Below, in pieces: positions 8,057 to 16,157 of a stretch of 64,000 nucleotides of DNA. Position 1 is the first letter of the stretch. Every line of letters begins with the position of its first letter. Under the pieces are notes generated by a model, which did not search any database, was not told the DNA's origin, and was given only the letters and a program-made list of their open reading frames with translations. The stretch is taken from assembly GCA_029335875.2 (NCBI GenBank), contig JARJMZ020000033.1, forward strand, positions 1-64,000. Direction: 5' to 3'. The position numbers and the translations under genes are program-made. This DNA comes from Thermoprotei archaeon. Its GTDB lineage: Archaea; Thermoproteota; Thermoprotei_A; Sulfolobales; Acidilobaceae.

Positions 8057-9628
8057 CTAAGTTATAGCCCTATAGTAGGCCATAAGCCTCGCCTTCTCAT
8101 AGCATGCTTCAAGCTGGCTGTATACTGCGGGTTTACTGAACATTTCCCTAGCCCTCCTCAAACAGTTAGCTTTGATCCTATCGCGGGAGCCCGGCCCTAA
8201 AACCTTGAGATCCTTTATTGGAGCCTTTGAAGGGTCTCCCTCTATTGTAGCTATAGACTCCATAGCTATTCCAAGCTCCCAGGGGTCCTCGGGTTTAACG
8301 AGAAGCCCTGTGCCTTCAGCACTAGCCCTCAAATCCACTATTATCTCCTTGAGGCCGCCCACTGATGAGGCGATTACGGGGACCCCTAAGGCTGTGGCTT
8401 CAGCTGCCGCGAGACCGAAAGGCTCCCACCTTGAGGGGACTACGAGGGCTTTAGATAGTTTTATGAGGGCAAGCTTAGAGTTCGAGCTTAACTTCCCGGC
8501 AACCACTGATACTCTGCCGGGTCTTTCCTCGACTAGCCTCCTGATTAGATCCTCGTATCCGAGGTCCCCCACCGGTATCCCTAGGATTAGGAGCTTGACG
8601 CTGGGAGCATAGTCTAAAGCTTTCACCGCTATGTCGAAGCCTTTCTGCCATGTAAGCCTACCTATTGCGGTCATGAGGACGCCCTCGGGCTCTAAATGCC
8701 CCCATGTTTTTAAGCCTCCGCTCAAATCTCTAACAGCCCTCCACTCGACCCCCTCAACTTGACCTTCAAACCTACTTCTTATGAAAGCCTCCACACTCTC
8801 AACGTTAACATCTACAGGATTGTAGGCCACGCACGACTTACCCCATATCCAGCCTCCATATTTTGGGAGGAGCTCCTCTCTCAAATAAGAGAGGCTGACA
8901 GCGACTATAGTGTCCGCCTCGTTAACGCCGAAAGCCTCAACATTACCCCCAACACTATCCCACACCCTACTATAATCCTCGATCTCATGGCTTGAAAACC
9001 GCCAGACAAGGTGTGGGCCGTTAGAGAGGCCAGACCAGTCCTGGGAGGCGTAGTGCCAGGGGAAACTCGGAGACCCAGACAAGTGTATAGTGTATACTAG
9101 GGGTAGGGCGAACCCCCTCCTCTCAGCCTCCTGCCTAACCGCGACCCCTGCGAGGACGCTGTGCCAGTCGTTGACATCGACAATGTCAGGGGGTTCTTGA
9201 ACCCTCTGAACGTAAGCCCTCACAGCCCTAGCTAGGAGGGAAGCTTTCTCCTCCATATTCCTATATATATCCCACACATCGAACACTTCCCTAGTAGCGC
9301 TATCAAGACCCTTAAACGCCACAATACGGACACCGTTCAATATAACCTCATCAGCCCCAAGGCAGTAACCGTAAAACCTACCGTCAACCCCCCTCCTATA
9401 ACCGCAGTCCGAGAACCCCAAGTCCCTAAGGCCGAGCTTAAACCTTAGAAGAGGGTCTAAATGCCTCCCATGAGAAGGCATGAGAACAGTCACGCTCTTA
9501 CCCGCAGCCGCAAGAGCCTCAGCCCTACCTCTAACAGCCTCCCCAAGACCCCCCAGGCTCGCTAGCCCCGAGTACTCGAAAGATATTAGCCACACTTTAT
9601 CAATACTAACAGGAGCGAAGAGCTTCAA
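8057..9628 (-). CDS. glgA: Glycogen (starch) synthase, GT5 family
   Basis: A 523-residue GT-B glycosyltransferase that extends alpha-1,4-glucan from nucleoside-diphospho-glucose. Visible motifs are the N-terminal ASLGGLGEAV loop (about 23-32; archaeal version of the KxGGL donor-binding loop), IVDVNDWHS, TIHLSG, GRLTWQKGFDI at the start of the C-terminal lobe, and PSRWEPFGLAAAEA, the E-x7-E retaining-transferase motif. Length is normal. The start is TTG at 9628. It is first in a minus-strand operon with the GH57 amylase and the nucleotidyltransferase. Upstream lies a repeat element (9701-9890) that recurs upstream of galK. Confidence 0.92.
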   Translation of the reverse strand: MKLFAPVSIDKVWLISFEYSGLASLGGLGEAVRGRAEALAAAGKSVTVLMPSHGRHLDPLLRFKLGLRDLGFSDCGYRRGVDGRFYGYCLGADEVILNGVRIVAFKGLDSATREVFDVWDIYRNMEEKASLLARAVRAYVQRVQEPPDIVDVNDWHSVLAGVAVRQEAERRGFALPLVYTIHLSGSPSFPWHYASQDWSGLSNGPHLVWRFSSHEIEDYSRVWDSVGGNVEAFGVNEADTIVAVSLSYLREELLPKYGGWIWGKSCVAYNPVDVNVESVEAFIRSRFEGQVEGVEWRAVRDLSGGLKTWGHLEPEGVLMTAIGRLTWQKGFDIAVKALDYAPSVKLLILGIPVGDLGYEDLIRRLVEERPGRVSVVAGKLSSNSKLALIKLSKALVVPSRWEPFGLAAAEATALGVPVIASSVGGLKEIIVDLRASAEGTGLLVKPEDPWELGIAMESIATIEGDPSKAPIKDLKVLGPGSRDRIKANCLRRAREMFSKPAVYSQLEACYEKARLMAYYRAIT

Positions 9629-9700
9629 AAGCTGAACCCCAGATTCTAGGCTGAGTAAAAGTTTTTAAGAGTTCCGAACTCAAATGCATGATCGCCAAAA

Positions 9701-9890
9701 CCCAATACCATGAATATTCATGGTATTGGGCCCGGCCCCCAGTCCATAGAGGTAAGCCTATCGGGTAGTAGGAGAAGCCTTAAAGTTTAACTCTAAGTTC
9801 TCATAGTTCTCAAGCGCCCTTATGTTCTCAAGTATCTCTAAGCAGCCATGTTAACTAAAACCGGAGATTTTACTCTAGAAAGCAGTCTTC
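9701..9890. repeat. Two-copy intergenic repeat, copy A, with 30-bp palindrome
   Basis: The spacer between glgA and the divergent GH57 gene shares blocks, in the same order and orientation, with 17548-17785. The blocks are a CCCAATACCAT...ATTGGGCCCGG hairpin, CATAGAGG, CCTTAAAGTTTAA, TTCTCAAG, ATCTCTAAG and ACTCTAGAAA.CAGTCT. In this copy 9701-9730 is a perfect 30-bp palindrome, followed on the minus strand by TTTT, so it would form a terminator-like hairpin in a minus-strand RNA. Minus-strand reading of the middle gives a short coding-like tail (LEILEN...LELNFK) also present in copy B, so the element could be the decayed end of a gene family, a small RNA or a shared control region. Confidence 0.6.
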
Positions 9891-9900
9891 CCTTTTATGG

Positions 9901-9916
9901 TTTAAAGCTTATAAGG
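9901..9916 (+). promoter_or_regulatory. Box A (TATA) promoter of the DUF3536 GH57 gene
   Basis: The TTTAAAGCTTATAAGG stretch is a good archaeal box A about 25-30 bases before the expected transcript start near 9937. With the TTG at 9950 the mRNA leader would be very short. Prediction by pattern only. Confidence 0.5.
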
Positions 9917-9949
9917 TGGGCTTCGAGTTATTAAGTGCTTGGAGTTGCC

Positions 9950-12379
9950 TTGATTGAAAGGTTTGTAGCGTTTTTCGGCCACTTTTACCAGCCTCCGAGG
10001 TTTAATCCTTGGACTGAGCATGTGGACTTGGATCCTACAGCTTACCCTTTCCACGATTGGAATGAGAGGGTTGACTTTGAGTGTTACACTGCTAACGCTT
10101 GGATCCCCGTTTATGGGGCTGAGGGCTGGGTTGAGGGTGTTGTTAGCAACTATTCTAGGATAAACTTTAGTTTTGGCCCCATACTTTTAACGTGGCTGAG
10201 GGAGAGGCGCCCTGAGGTTTACAAGGCTATAGTTGAGGCTGACGCGGAGTCTATATCGAGGTATGGGAGGGGTGCGGCTATAGCGCAGCCTTATGCTCAC
10301 ATAATCATGCCTCTAGCCTCGAGACTTTACAGGGAGCTGGCTATATACTGGGGTGTTAGGTTTTTCGAGGACACTTTTGGGAGGCCCCCGGAGGGCTTCT
10401 GGCTTCCTGAGGCTGCTGTTGACTATGAAACCCTCGAAATACTGGTTGATAATGGGATAAAGTTCGTCATCCTAGCACCCCACCAGATCAGCACGGTTAA
10501 AGTTGGGGGGAGGTGGCTTGAATACGGCAGGGCTGACCCTAGAGTGGCTTACAGGATCCTCCTACCATCGGGGAGGAGTATAGCCGCTATAGTCTATGAT
10601 GGGGAGATATCGAGGGAGGTATCTTTCGGCGACCTCCTAGAAGATGGGGGGAGGCTGGCTTCTAGGATTCTAGGCTCTTTCAACGATCTCCTCCAGGAAC
10701 CCCAGATTATTACAGTAGCCTCGGACGGGGAGGCTTTCGGCCACCATAAAAAGGGCGGAGCTATAGAGCTAGCTAAAGCCCTCGACATTATAGAGGGTAG
10801 TGGCGAGGCTAGGCTGACGAGCATAGCGAGGTTTCTGGAGGTAAACCCTCCAAGGGTCAAGGCGAAAATAGCGGTTAACACTTCGTGGAGCTGCCCTCAC
10901 GGGGTGGAGAGGTGGAGGTCGGAGTGCGGGTGCGCCTCGGAGATTAGGCCTGGGTGGAGGCAGACGTGGAGGACCCCCCTAAGGAAAGCTATTGACATGT
11001 TGAGCGCCGAAACTTTGAAGGCCTACGAGGAGCTTGGACCAGCACTTTTCAAAGACCATTATGAGGCCCTCAGAAACTACTACATGGTCTTATCCCTGAG
11101 GAGCCCCGGGGTTCTAGCAGGTTTTCTGGAGTTTCACCTTAAAGATAAGAGTCTAGAGCCCTCTATCAAGGCGTTGAAAATACTTGAAGCAGTGAGGCAC
11201 TCCCTCCTATCGCAGTCCAGCGACGCCTGGTTTTTCGAGGACCTCGGGAGGCCCGAGCCCTTCCAAGTCCTGAGGCACGCGGCTAGAACTATAGAGCTCC
11301 TGGAGGAGCTGGACTACGCAAATGTTGAGGAGGCTTTCAAATCCCTGATTGGAGAAGCTTCAAGTAACACTGGAGAGCGGGGTGCCACCTTATACAGGAA
11401 GGCTAAAGACCATAGGGTTGACCTCCTGAAAGCCGCCGCGATCTACGCTGTCAGGAGGAGCGTGGGGCTCGCAGGCAGGGAGATGATGTTATACTCTTTT
11501 AGCTTCTCGGAGACTAGGAGGGATTCTTTCAACGACCTCCACCTAGGGATAATTAATGTTCTATCGTTAACCACAATGGACCAGGCCACTATACACTATG
11601 CCCTTGTAAAACTGGGGCCCACGGATATTTACGTGGGCACGGGATTCCTGGACAAGCCTGAGGTTTACATGAACCTCCTAAGGAAAACTGTGGGGGCTTT
11701 AGAGGAGGGCTCCCAAGCTAAGCTTATCAACACTCTGGAAGAGGCTTTCAAGCCCAACGTATATACGTTACAGGAACTCCCAGCAGACGAGCAGGCCCTA
11801 GTCGCCGGGATAGCTGCCAGTGAAGTTTTAAGAAGCATAGCTCCGCCCGTCGACAGCTGGCTCCAAAGTTTAACTAGCATAGCCAAGTTCTACAGGCTTA
11901 GAAGACTCCCGGAGCCGGGAGAGCTGAAAGCAACACTCTCCTACGCTTTGAACACGAGACTCCTCGAAGAACTTTCCAGGCCCTCGCCTGACTGGGCTCG
12001 AGTTAGAGGGGGCCTGAAACTAGGTGAAGACCTAGGTTTAACGCTTTACCCCGACGTTAAAACAACCCTAGCAGCTAAGGTTGCCAACGCTCTCAACAAC
12101 CTCTACAGGGATCCCCAGGACATTCACACTTTAATTACCCTCCACGAAACCGTGAAAGCGTCGCTGAGCGCCGGGCTGAGCCTCAAAGATTTCAGTAACG
12201 CCAGAGTCTGGATTGCAGTCCTAAAGAGAAGATACTACTCGGACTTCAAGAGGGCGGCTGAAGCCGGGGACGAGGCTATGTGGCGGTGGGTTAAAGCTTT
12301 CGCAAAGCTCTCCGAGATCTTGAAGGTTAGAGTTCAACACCACTCAGCCAAGCCTTGTGAAGCTGCGGGAACTCCTTAA
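9950..12379 (+). CDS. GH57 family protein with DUF3536 domain
   Basis: About 809 residues. The N-terminal GH57 barrel shows GHFYQPPRFNPW at 10-21, GFWLPEAA near 148-155 (conserved Glu) and VASDGEAFGHHKKGG near 256 (conserved Asp). The C-terminal half fits DUF3536, found in large GH57 amylase/mannosidase-like proteins. No signal peptide, so it is probably cytoplasmic and acts on alpha-glucan or a related oligosaccharide. I prefer TTG at 9950 (GGAG seven bases before; MIERFV...GHFYQPP is the family start) over GTG at 9935. It is divergent from the glycogen-synthase operon, supporting a role in the same storage-glucan metabolism. Exact activity is unknown. Confidence 0.82.
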   Translation: MIERFVAFFGHFYQPPRFNPWTEHVDLDPTAYPFHDWNERVDFECYTANAWIPVYGAEGWVEGVVSNYSRINFSFGPILLTWLRERRPEVYKAIVEADAESISRYGRGAAIAQPYAHIIMPLASRLYRELAIYWGVRFFEDTFGRPPEGFWLPEAAVDYETLEILVDNGIKFVILAPHQISTVKVGGRWLEYGRADPRVAYRILLPSGRSIAAIVYDGEISREVSFGDLLEDGGRLASRILGSFNDLLQEPQIITVASDGEAFGHHKKGGAIELAKALDIIEGSGEARLTSIARFLEVNPPRVKAKIAVNTSWSCPHGVERWRSECGCASEIRPGWRQTWRTPLRKAIDMLSAETLKAYEELGPALFKDHYEALRNYYMVLSLRSPGVLAGFLEFHLKDKSLEPSIKALKILEAVRHSLLSQSSDAWFFEDLGRPEPFQVLRHAARTIELLEELDYANVEEAFKSLIGEASSNTGERGATLYRKAKDHRVDLLKAAAIYAVRRSVGLAGREMMLYSFSFSETRRDSFNDLHLGIINVLSLTTMDQATIHYALVKLGPTDIYVGTGFLDKPEVYMNLLRKTVGALEEGSQAKLINTLEEAFKPNVYTLQELPADEQALVAGIAASEVLRSIAPPVDSWLQSLTSIAKFYRLRRLPEPGELKATLSYALNTRLLEELSRPSPDWARVRGGLKLGEDLGLTLYPDVKTTLAAKVANALNNLYRDPQDIHTLITLHETVKASLSAGLSLKDFSNARVWIAVLKRRYYSDFKRAAEAGDEAMWRWVKAFAKLSEILKVRVQHHSAKPCEAAGTP

Positions 12380-12423
12380 GGTTTTTAAGGCCTTTTGTGG
12401 CGCTAGTTTGTTGGGTGCTTATT

Positions 12424-13695
12424 TTGAAAATTTTATATGTTGTTTTGGACGGGGCTCCTGACGGTTTTAACGCTCCGAGGAGGGTTTTGGATGAGGCTTA
12501 TAAGCCTAACCTGGACTCTCTGGCTTCGGCCTGCCTCAGTGGTTTAATGTACCCTGTGGGGCCCGGCGTCGCCCCTGAGAGCGACGTTGCTGTCATGTCG
12601 CTTTTGGGGTATGATCCCCAAGTTTACTATACTGGCCGCGGCCCTCTCGAGGCTTTGGGGGCTGGTGTTTCGTTTTATGAGGGTTGCGTTGCTTTCAGGG
12701 CTAACTTTGCTACTGTTGACCGTGAGACTTTAAGGATTATTGATAGGAGGGTTGGTAGGAGTCTTTCAAGTTGGGAGGCGAGGGAGATCGCTAAGGCTCT
12801 AGATGGTATGAGCCTCTCAGGCGGGGAGGCTAGGGCTGTCTTCAAAGCCACTGTAGGGCATAGGGCTGTCCTGGTTTTATGTGGAGGTCGGAAACTCTCG
12901 GCTAGCGTGTCTAACAGTGACCCGGCATATGAGAGGAGGGGGTTGATAAGCGTTGCCCTTAAAACCTTCGAGAATAAAGTGGCGGAGGTTAAGCCTCTAG
13001 AGGATACCTTGGAGGCGGAGTTTACGGCTGAGCTGGCTAACGAGTTCACACGTAGAGCACTAGAGATCCTTGAGGACCACGCTGTCAACAAGGAGAGGGA
13101 GGCCCGCGGGCTCCCCAAAGCTAACGCAGTCCTACTGAGGGATGCGGGAGATAGGAGGCCGCCAGCAGAGCCTATTAGTGGGAAGTTTGGCCTCAAATTC
13201 ACAGCCATAGCGGAAATGCCCGTTGAAATCGGGATAGCCAGAGCCCTCTCAATTAACGTTGAAAGCGTAGATGTTGAAGCCTACGCGAGCAAACCCCAGC
13301 TGCTCGAGGCTGAAGCTTTAAAAAGCATAGAGGCCCTCGAGTTTTCAGATGCTGTCTACGTGCACCTTAAGGGCCCCGACGAGCCCGGCCATGACGGGGA
13401 TTTTGAGGGTAAAGTTAGAGCTGTAGAGGATATTGACAGATACTTCTTCAAGATAGTGCTCGACAAGCTAGATTTTCGAAACGTCCTAGTAATAGTGACC
13501 TCAGACCATTCGACACCGTGGAATTTAAAGGCGCACAGCGACGACCCCGTGCCTGTCATGATCTCTCACCCTAGGCTGGGCGATAAGAGGCGGAGGTTCT
13601 CGGAGCTCGAGTTTAAGGGGGGCTCTCTAGGCCTCATAGACGCCGGCTACAAGCTGTTGCCCACAGTTGTTAACGTCGTGAGGGATCTATCCTAG
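12424..13695 (+). CDS. apgM: 2,3-bisphosphoglycerate-independent phosphoglycerate mutase, archaeal type
   Basis: About 423 residues of the alkaline-phosphatase superfamily; interconverts 3- and 2-phosphoglycerate. Metal and phospho-site motifs are visible: VVLDGAPDG at the N-terminus, PESDVAVMSLLGYDP with the probable phosphorylated Ser, GRGPLEALGAG, KGPDEPGHDG and VIVTSDHSTPW. The start is probably TTG at 12424 (MKILYVVLDGA, as in homologues) rather than GTG at 12397. It begins 45 bases after the GH57 gene. Together with the enolase further along it supplies lower glycolysis/gluconeogenesis, though the two genes are not linked in one operon. Its 3' end overlaps the convergent regulator gene by nine bases. 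Confidence 0.92.
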   Translation: MKILYVVLDGAPDGFNAPRRVLDEAYKPNLDSLASACLSGLMYPVGPGVAPESDVAVMSLLGYDPQVYYTGRGPLEALGAGVSFYEGCVAFRANFATVDRETLRIIDRRVGRSLSSWEAREIAKALDGMSLSGGEARAVFKATVGHRAVLVLCGGRKLSASVSNSDPAYERRGLISVALKTFENKVAEVKPLEDTLEAEFTAELANEFTRRALEILEDHAVNKEREARGLPKANAVLLRDAGDRRPPAEPISGKFGLKFTAIAEMPVEIGIARALSINVESVDVEAYASKPQLLEAEALKSIEALEFSDAVYVHLKGPDEPGHDGDFEGKVRAVEDIDRYFFKIVLDKLDFRNVLVIVTSDHSTPWNLKAHSDDPVPVMISHPRLGDKRRRFSELEFKGGSLGLIDAGYKLLPTVVNVVRDLS

Positions 13696-13998
13696 GAGGC
13701 TCCTAGCCCATTCTAGTATGTTCTTAGCCTCGTTTAAGGCTTTGAGCCCCTTTTCAGTGGGCTTGTAGAGTGTTTCGCCTCCAACGCTCACAGTCTCTAT
13801 TAGGCCCTCCCTCGTCATCTTATAGAGTACTATGTATACTGTTATCGTGGCGGGTTTTATGTCCAGTTCTTCCAGCTTCTTCTTAACCTCGTAGGCTTTT
13901 AGGGGTTTCCCCGCCGCGAGTATTCTGATAATGTACATCCACAGGTTTTCCACGGTGATCTTCCTTTTAAGCCTCTGGACTGCTTTCGTCTCGCTCAT
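13687..13998 (-). CDS. PadR-like winged-helix transcriptional regulator
   Basis: A 103-residue winged-helix protein (helices about 15-50, recognition region ATITVYIVLYKMTREGLI, wing ETVSVGGETLYKPTEKG, C-terminal dimerisation helix) of PadR/HTH_34 type. It is divergent from inositol-1-phosphate synthase across a 78-bp spacer carrying two related palindromes that flank an A/T-rich box, a layout typical of an autoregulated repressor that also controls its neighbour. The ligand is unknown. Target and palindrome binding are inferred from position only. Confidence 0.8.
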   Translation of the reverse strand: MSETKAVQRLKRKITVENLWMYIIRILAAGKPLKAYEVKKKLEELDIKPATITVYIVLYKMTREGLIETVSVGGETLYKPTEKGLKALNEAKNILEWARSLLG

Positions 13999-14016
13999 AG
14001 GCCCTCCCAGCTAATA

Positions 14017-14030
14017 TTTACAGGCATAAA
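14017..14030. promoter_or_regulatory. Imperfect operator-like palindrome (TTTACAGGCATAAA)
   Basis: Degenerate copy of the perfect palindrome at 14049-14062, preceded by the same ATA. The centres are 32 bp apart, about three helical turns, with an A/T-rich TTAAATA box between them. Probable half of a regulator-binding region between the PadR-like gene and the inositol-phosphate synthase gene. Confidence 0.5.
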
Positions 14031-14048
14031 ACTTAAATACCCCTGATA

Positions 14049-14062
14049 TTTACAGCTGTAAA
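14049..14062. promoter_or_regulatory. Perfect 14-bp operator-like palindrome TTTACAGCTGTAAA
   Basis: A perfect dyad 15 bases before the TTG start of the inositol-phosphate synthase gene and about 50 bases before the divergent PadR-like gene. It lies just downstream of the box-A-like TTAAATA (about 14034-14040), where a bound repressor would block transcription start. Confidence 0.55.
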
Positions 14063-14076
14063 AGAGGGCGGAGGGC

Positions 14077-15201
14077 TTGGCTAGCATAAGAGTTGGTATA
14101 GTTGGCGTAGGTAACATAGCTTCAATGCTAGTCCAGAGCGTTGAATACTACAAGATGATAGACTCCAGAGAGGGTCTCATACACGAGATTATAGGAGGCT
14201 ACGGTATAGAGGATATAGGGTTCTCCTACGCCATAGACGTCTCAGAGGCTAAGGTTGGGAAAGACCTTTCAGAAGCAATACTCGAGTATCCGAACCTTGT
14301 AAGGGTCCCCGTTAAAGTCCCAAAGCTGGGCGTTACAGTAAGGATGGGCAGGATACTCGACGGGGTGGCGTCACACATGGTCGAGGACTTCATGCCTTCA
14401 AAGAGCCACCCGGAGCCTGGCGTAGAAGATGTTGCTAGGGAGCTCGTGGAGAACGATGTTGACGTCCTAGTGAACCTGCTCCCCGTAGGCAGCGAGGAAG
14501 CCACAAGGTTCTATGCTGAAGCCGCGGCCAAGGCTGGGGTAGCTTTCATAAACGCTATACCAGTCTTCATAGCAAGCTCCCACAACGGGATATTAGAGGA
14601 GGCTTCTATGAGGGGCGCCCCAATACTTGGGGATGATATTAAGGGGCAGCTGGGCTCCACAATAGTTCATAGGGCTCTAGCGAGCCTCATAAGAATGAGG
14701 GGGGCCAAGCTCCTAGAGACATACCAGCTTAACATAGGGGGCAACACCGACTTCAAGAACATGCTAGAGCTCGAGAGGCTGTCGAGTAAGAAAGTGAGTA
14801 AAACAATGGCTGTAGCTTCAACCCAAGAGAAGCCTGAAACACTAGTTAGGGAGGGTAAGGTTTACGCGGGCCCCAGCGGCTACATACCATTCCTAGGAAA
14901 CACTAAGATATCACACATGTACATAAGAGTCCAGGCGTTCGCCGGGAGCGATGTGGAGATCGAGTTGAGGCTTAAAGTAGACGATAAAGCGATGGCGACA
15001 GCAGTCCTAGTAGACGCTATAAGAATAGCTAAAATACTCAAGGAACACAGGGTAGGCGGGAGCGTCCCATGGGCTTCAGCATTCTACTTCAAACACCCCC
15101 CAATACATGTTAAGAGCGACTATGAAGCCCTCAAAATGCTATACGAGGGCCTGGAAAAACTGGGGGCCAAGGTTAAGCCCGTGCTCCTTGAATACTACTA
15201 G
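14077..15201 (+). CDS. ino1: myo-Inositol-1-phosphate synthase
   Basis: A 374-residue enzyme converting glucose-6-phosphate to L-myo-inositol-1-phosphate with NAD. It shows a Rossmann start VGIVGVGNIASML, an internal INAIPVFIAS, GDDIKGQLGSTIVHR (active-site region), YQLNIGGNTDFKNM and a conserved C-terminal half. Length is that of the short archaeal form. In archaea the product feeds inositol phospholipids and, in hyperthermophiles, the solute di-myo-inositol phosphate. Start TTG at 14077 after GGAGGG. Its promoter carries two palindromes shared with the divergent PadR-like regulator, suggesting repression that could respond to heat, salt or lipid demand (inference). Confidence 0.93.
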   Translation: MASIRVGIVGVGNIASMLVQSVEYYKMIDSREGLIHEIIGGYGIEDIGFSYAIDVSEAKVGKDLSEAILEYPNLVRVPVKVPKLGVTVRMGRILDGVASHMVEDFMPSKSHPEPGVEDVARELVENDVDVLVNLLPVGSEEATRFYAEAAAKAGVAFINAIPVFIASSHNGILEEASMRGAPILGDDIKGQLGSTIVHRALASLIRMRGAKLLETYQLNIGGNTDFKNMLELERLSSKKVSKTMAVASTQEKPETLVREGKVYAGPSGYIPFLGNTKISHMYIRVQAFAGSDVEIELRLKVDDKAMATAVLVDAIRIAKILKEHRVGGSVPWASAFYFKHPPIHVKSDYEALKMLYEGLEKLGAKVKPVLLEYY

Positions 15202-16157
15202 CTCCGAAGACACGTGGATATAGAGTCTCTAAGCCTCGAAGCATTATCCTCAGGCACGCTATCGAAAGTAAAATTACCGCCGCCCATCTCCATGCCGGCA
15301 GCATACTTTAAAACATTCTCACCCCTCATAACCCCATATATTTCGAAATGCATGTGATAAAAGCTGTAATCGCCTTTAAGAGGGGCCTGATGCATAACCA
15401 TTATGTAGGGGGAGGGTTTTCTGAAAAGCTTCTTAAACCCGCACAGTACAACTTTTAAAGTTAAAGCTAGCAAACTGAGTTCCTCCTCTTCCAAGTCACT
15501 CAGGAGCTGTAAGTGCCTCCTAGGATAAATATGGGCCTCAAAGGGCCAGTGTGCGTAGAACGGCATGAAGGCTACCCAGCTTTTGTTAGAGTAGAGAATT
15601 CTCTTCTTCTCAGATTCCTCAACATTAATTATGTTACAGAACAGACATTTGCCCCCAGACTCTATAGTGTATCTTTTAGAGTTGGTGAGCTCCCTCTCAA
15701 CTTTAACTGGGGTAAAGGGGGTTACATAAACTTGACTGTGGGGGTGTGTTAGAGAGACCCCTATTTCAACACCCTTATTCCTAAACCATAGTAAATATTT
15801 TGCATAATCTTTACCCCTCTCCTCTTCCACAAGGTTTTTCAAGGCTTCGAGGACTAGTTTAATACTATTAACGTCTAAATCGCTAATATCGTCAAGGTCA
15901 TGTTGGGGGGTTTCAACTATTATTAGATTCCCCCCCGAAGATTTGGATTTTACGTAGAAGTGGTGGCTTGACGGTTGAGGGGGTTCCGGGGTCAACATTG
16001 GATATTTGTTTTCTAAAACTAGAACCTGCCACCCATAACCGGTCTCTGGGGCTCCAGGACAGAAAGGGCAGAAACTTTCTGGAAGCCAGGGTCTAACGTG
16101 TCTGACGCTAGAAACCATAATCCACTCTCCAAGTACAGGGTCCCATCTAAGCTCCAT
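15198..16157 (-). CDS. galT: Galactose-1-phosphate uridylyltransferase
   Basis: About 319 residues of the HIT superfamily; transfers UMP between UDP-glucose and galactose-1-phosphate. Visible are the N-terminal RWDPVLGEWIMVS, CPFCPG (zinc site), the catalytic HPHSQ with covalent-uridylyl His, CLFCNI, and the C-terminal HMHFEIYG zinc/structural His region. I chose ATG at 16157 (family-like MELRWDP) overlapping galK's stop by 11 bases; TTG at 16172 is possible. It is translationally coupled to galK, making a Leloir galactose pair. No epimerase gene is visible in the window. It reads lower in G+C than most neighbours. Confidence 0.92.
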   Translation of the reverse strand: MELRWDPVLGEWIMVSSVRHVRPWLPESFCPFCPGAPETGYGWQVLVLENKYPMLTPEPPQPSSHHFYVKSKSSGGNLIIVETPQHDLDDISDLDVNSIKLVLEALKNLVEEERGKDYAKYLLWFRNKGVEIGVSLTHPHSQVYVTPFTPVKVERELTNSKRYTIESGGKCLFCNIINVEESEKKRILYSNKSWVAFMPFYAHWPFEAHIYPRRHLQLLSDLEEEELSLLALTLKVVLCGFKKLFRKPSPYIMVMHQAPLKGDYSFYHMHFEIYGVMRGENVLKYAAGMEMGGGNFTFDSVPEDNASRLRDSISTCLRS

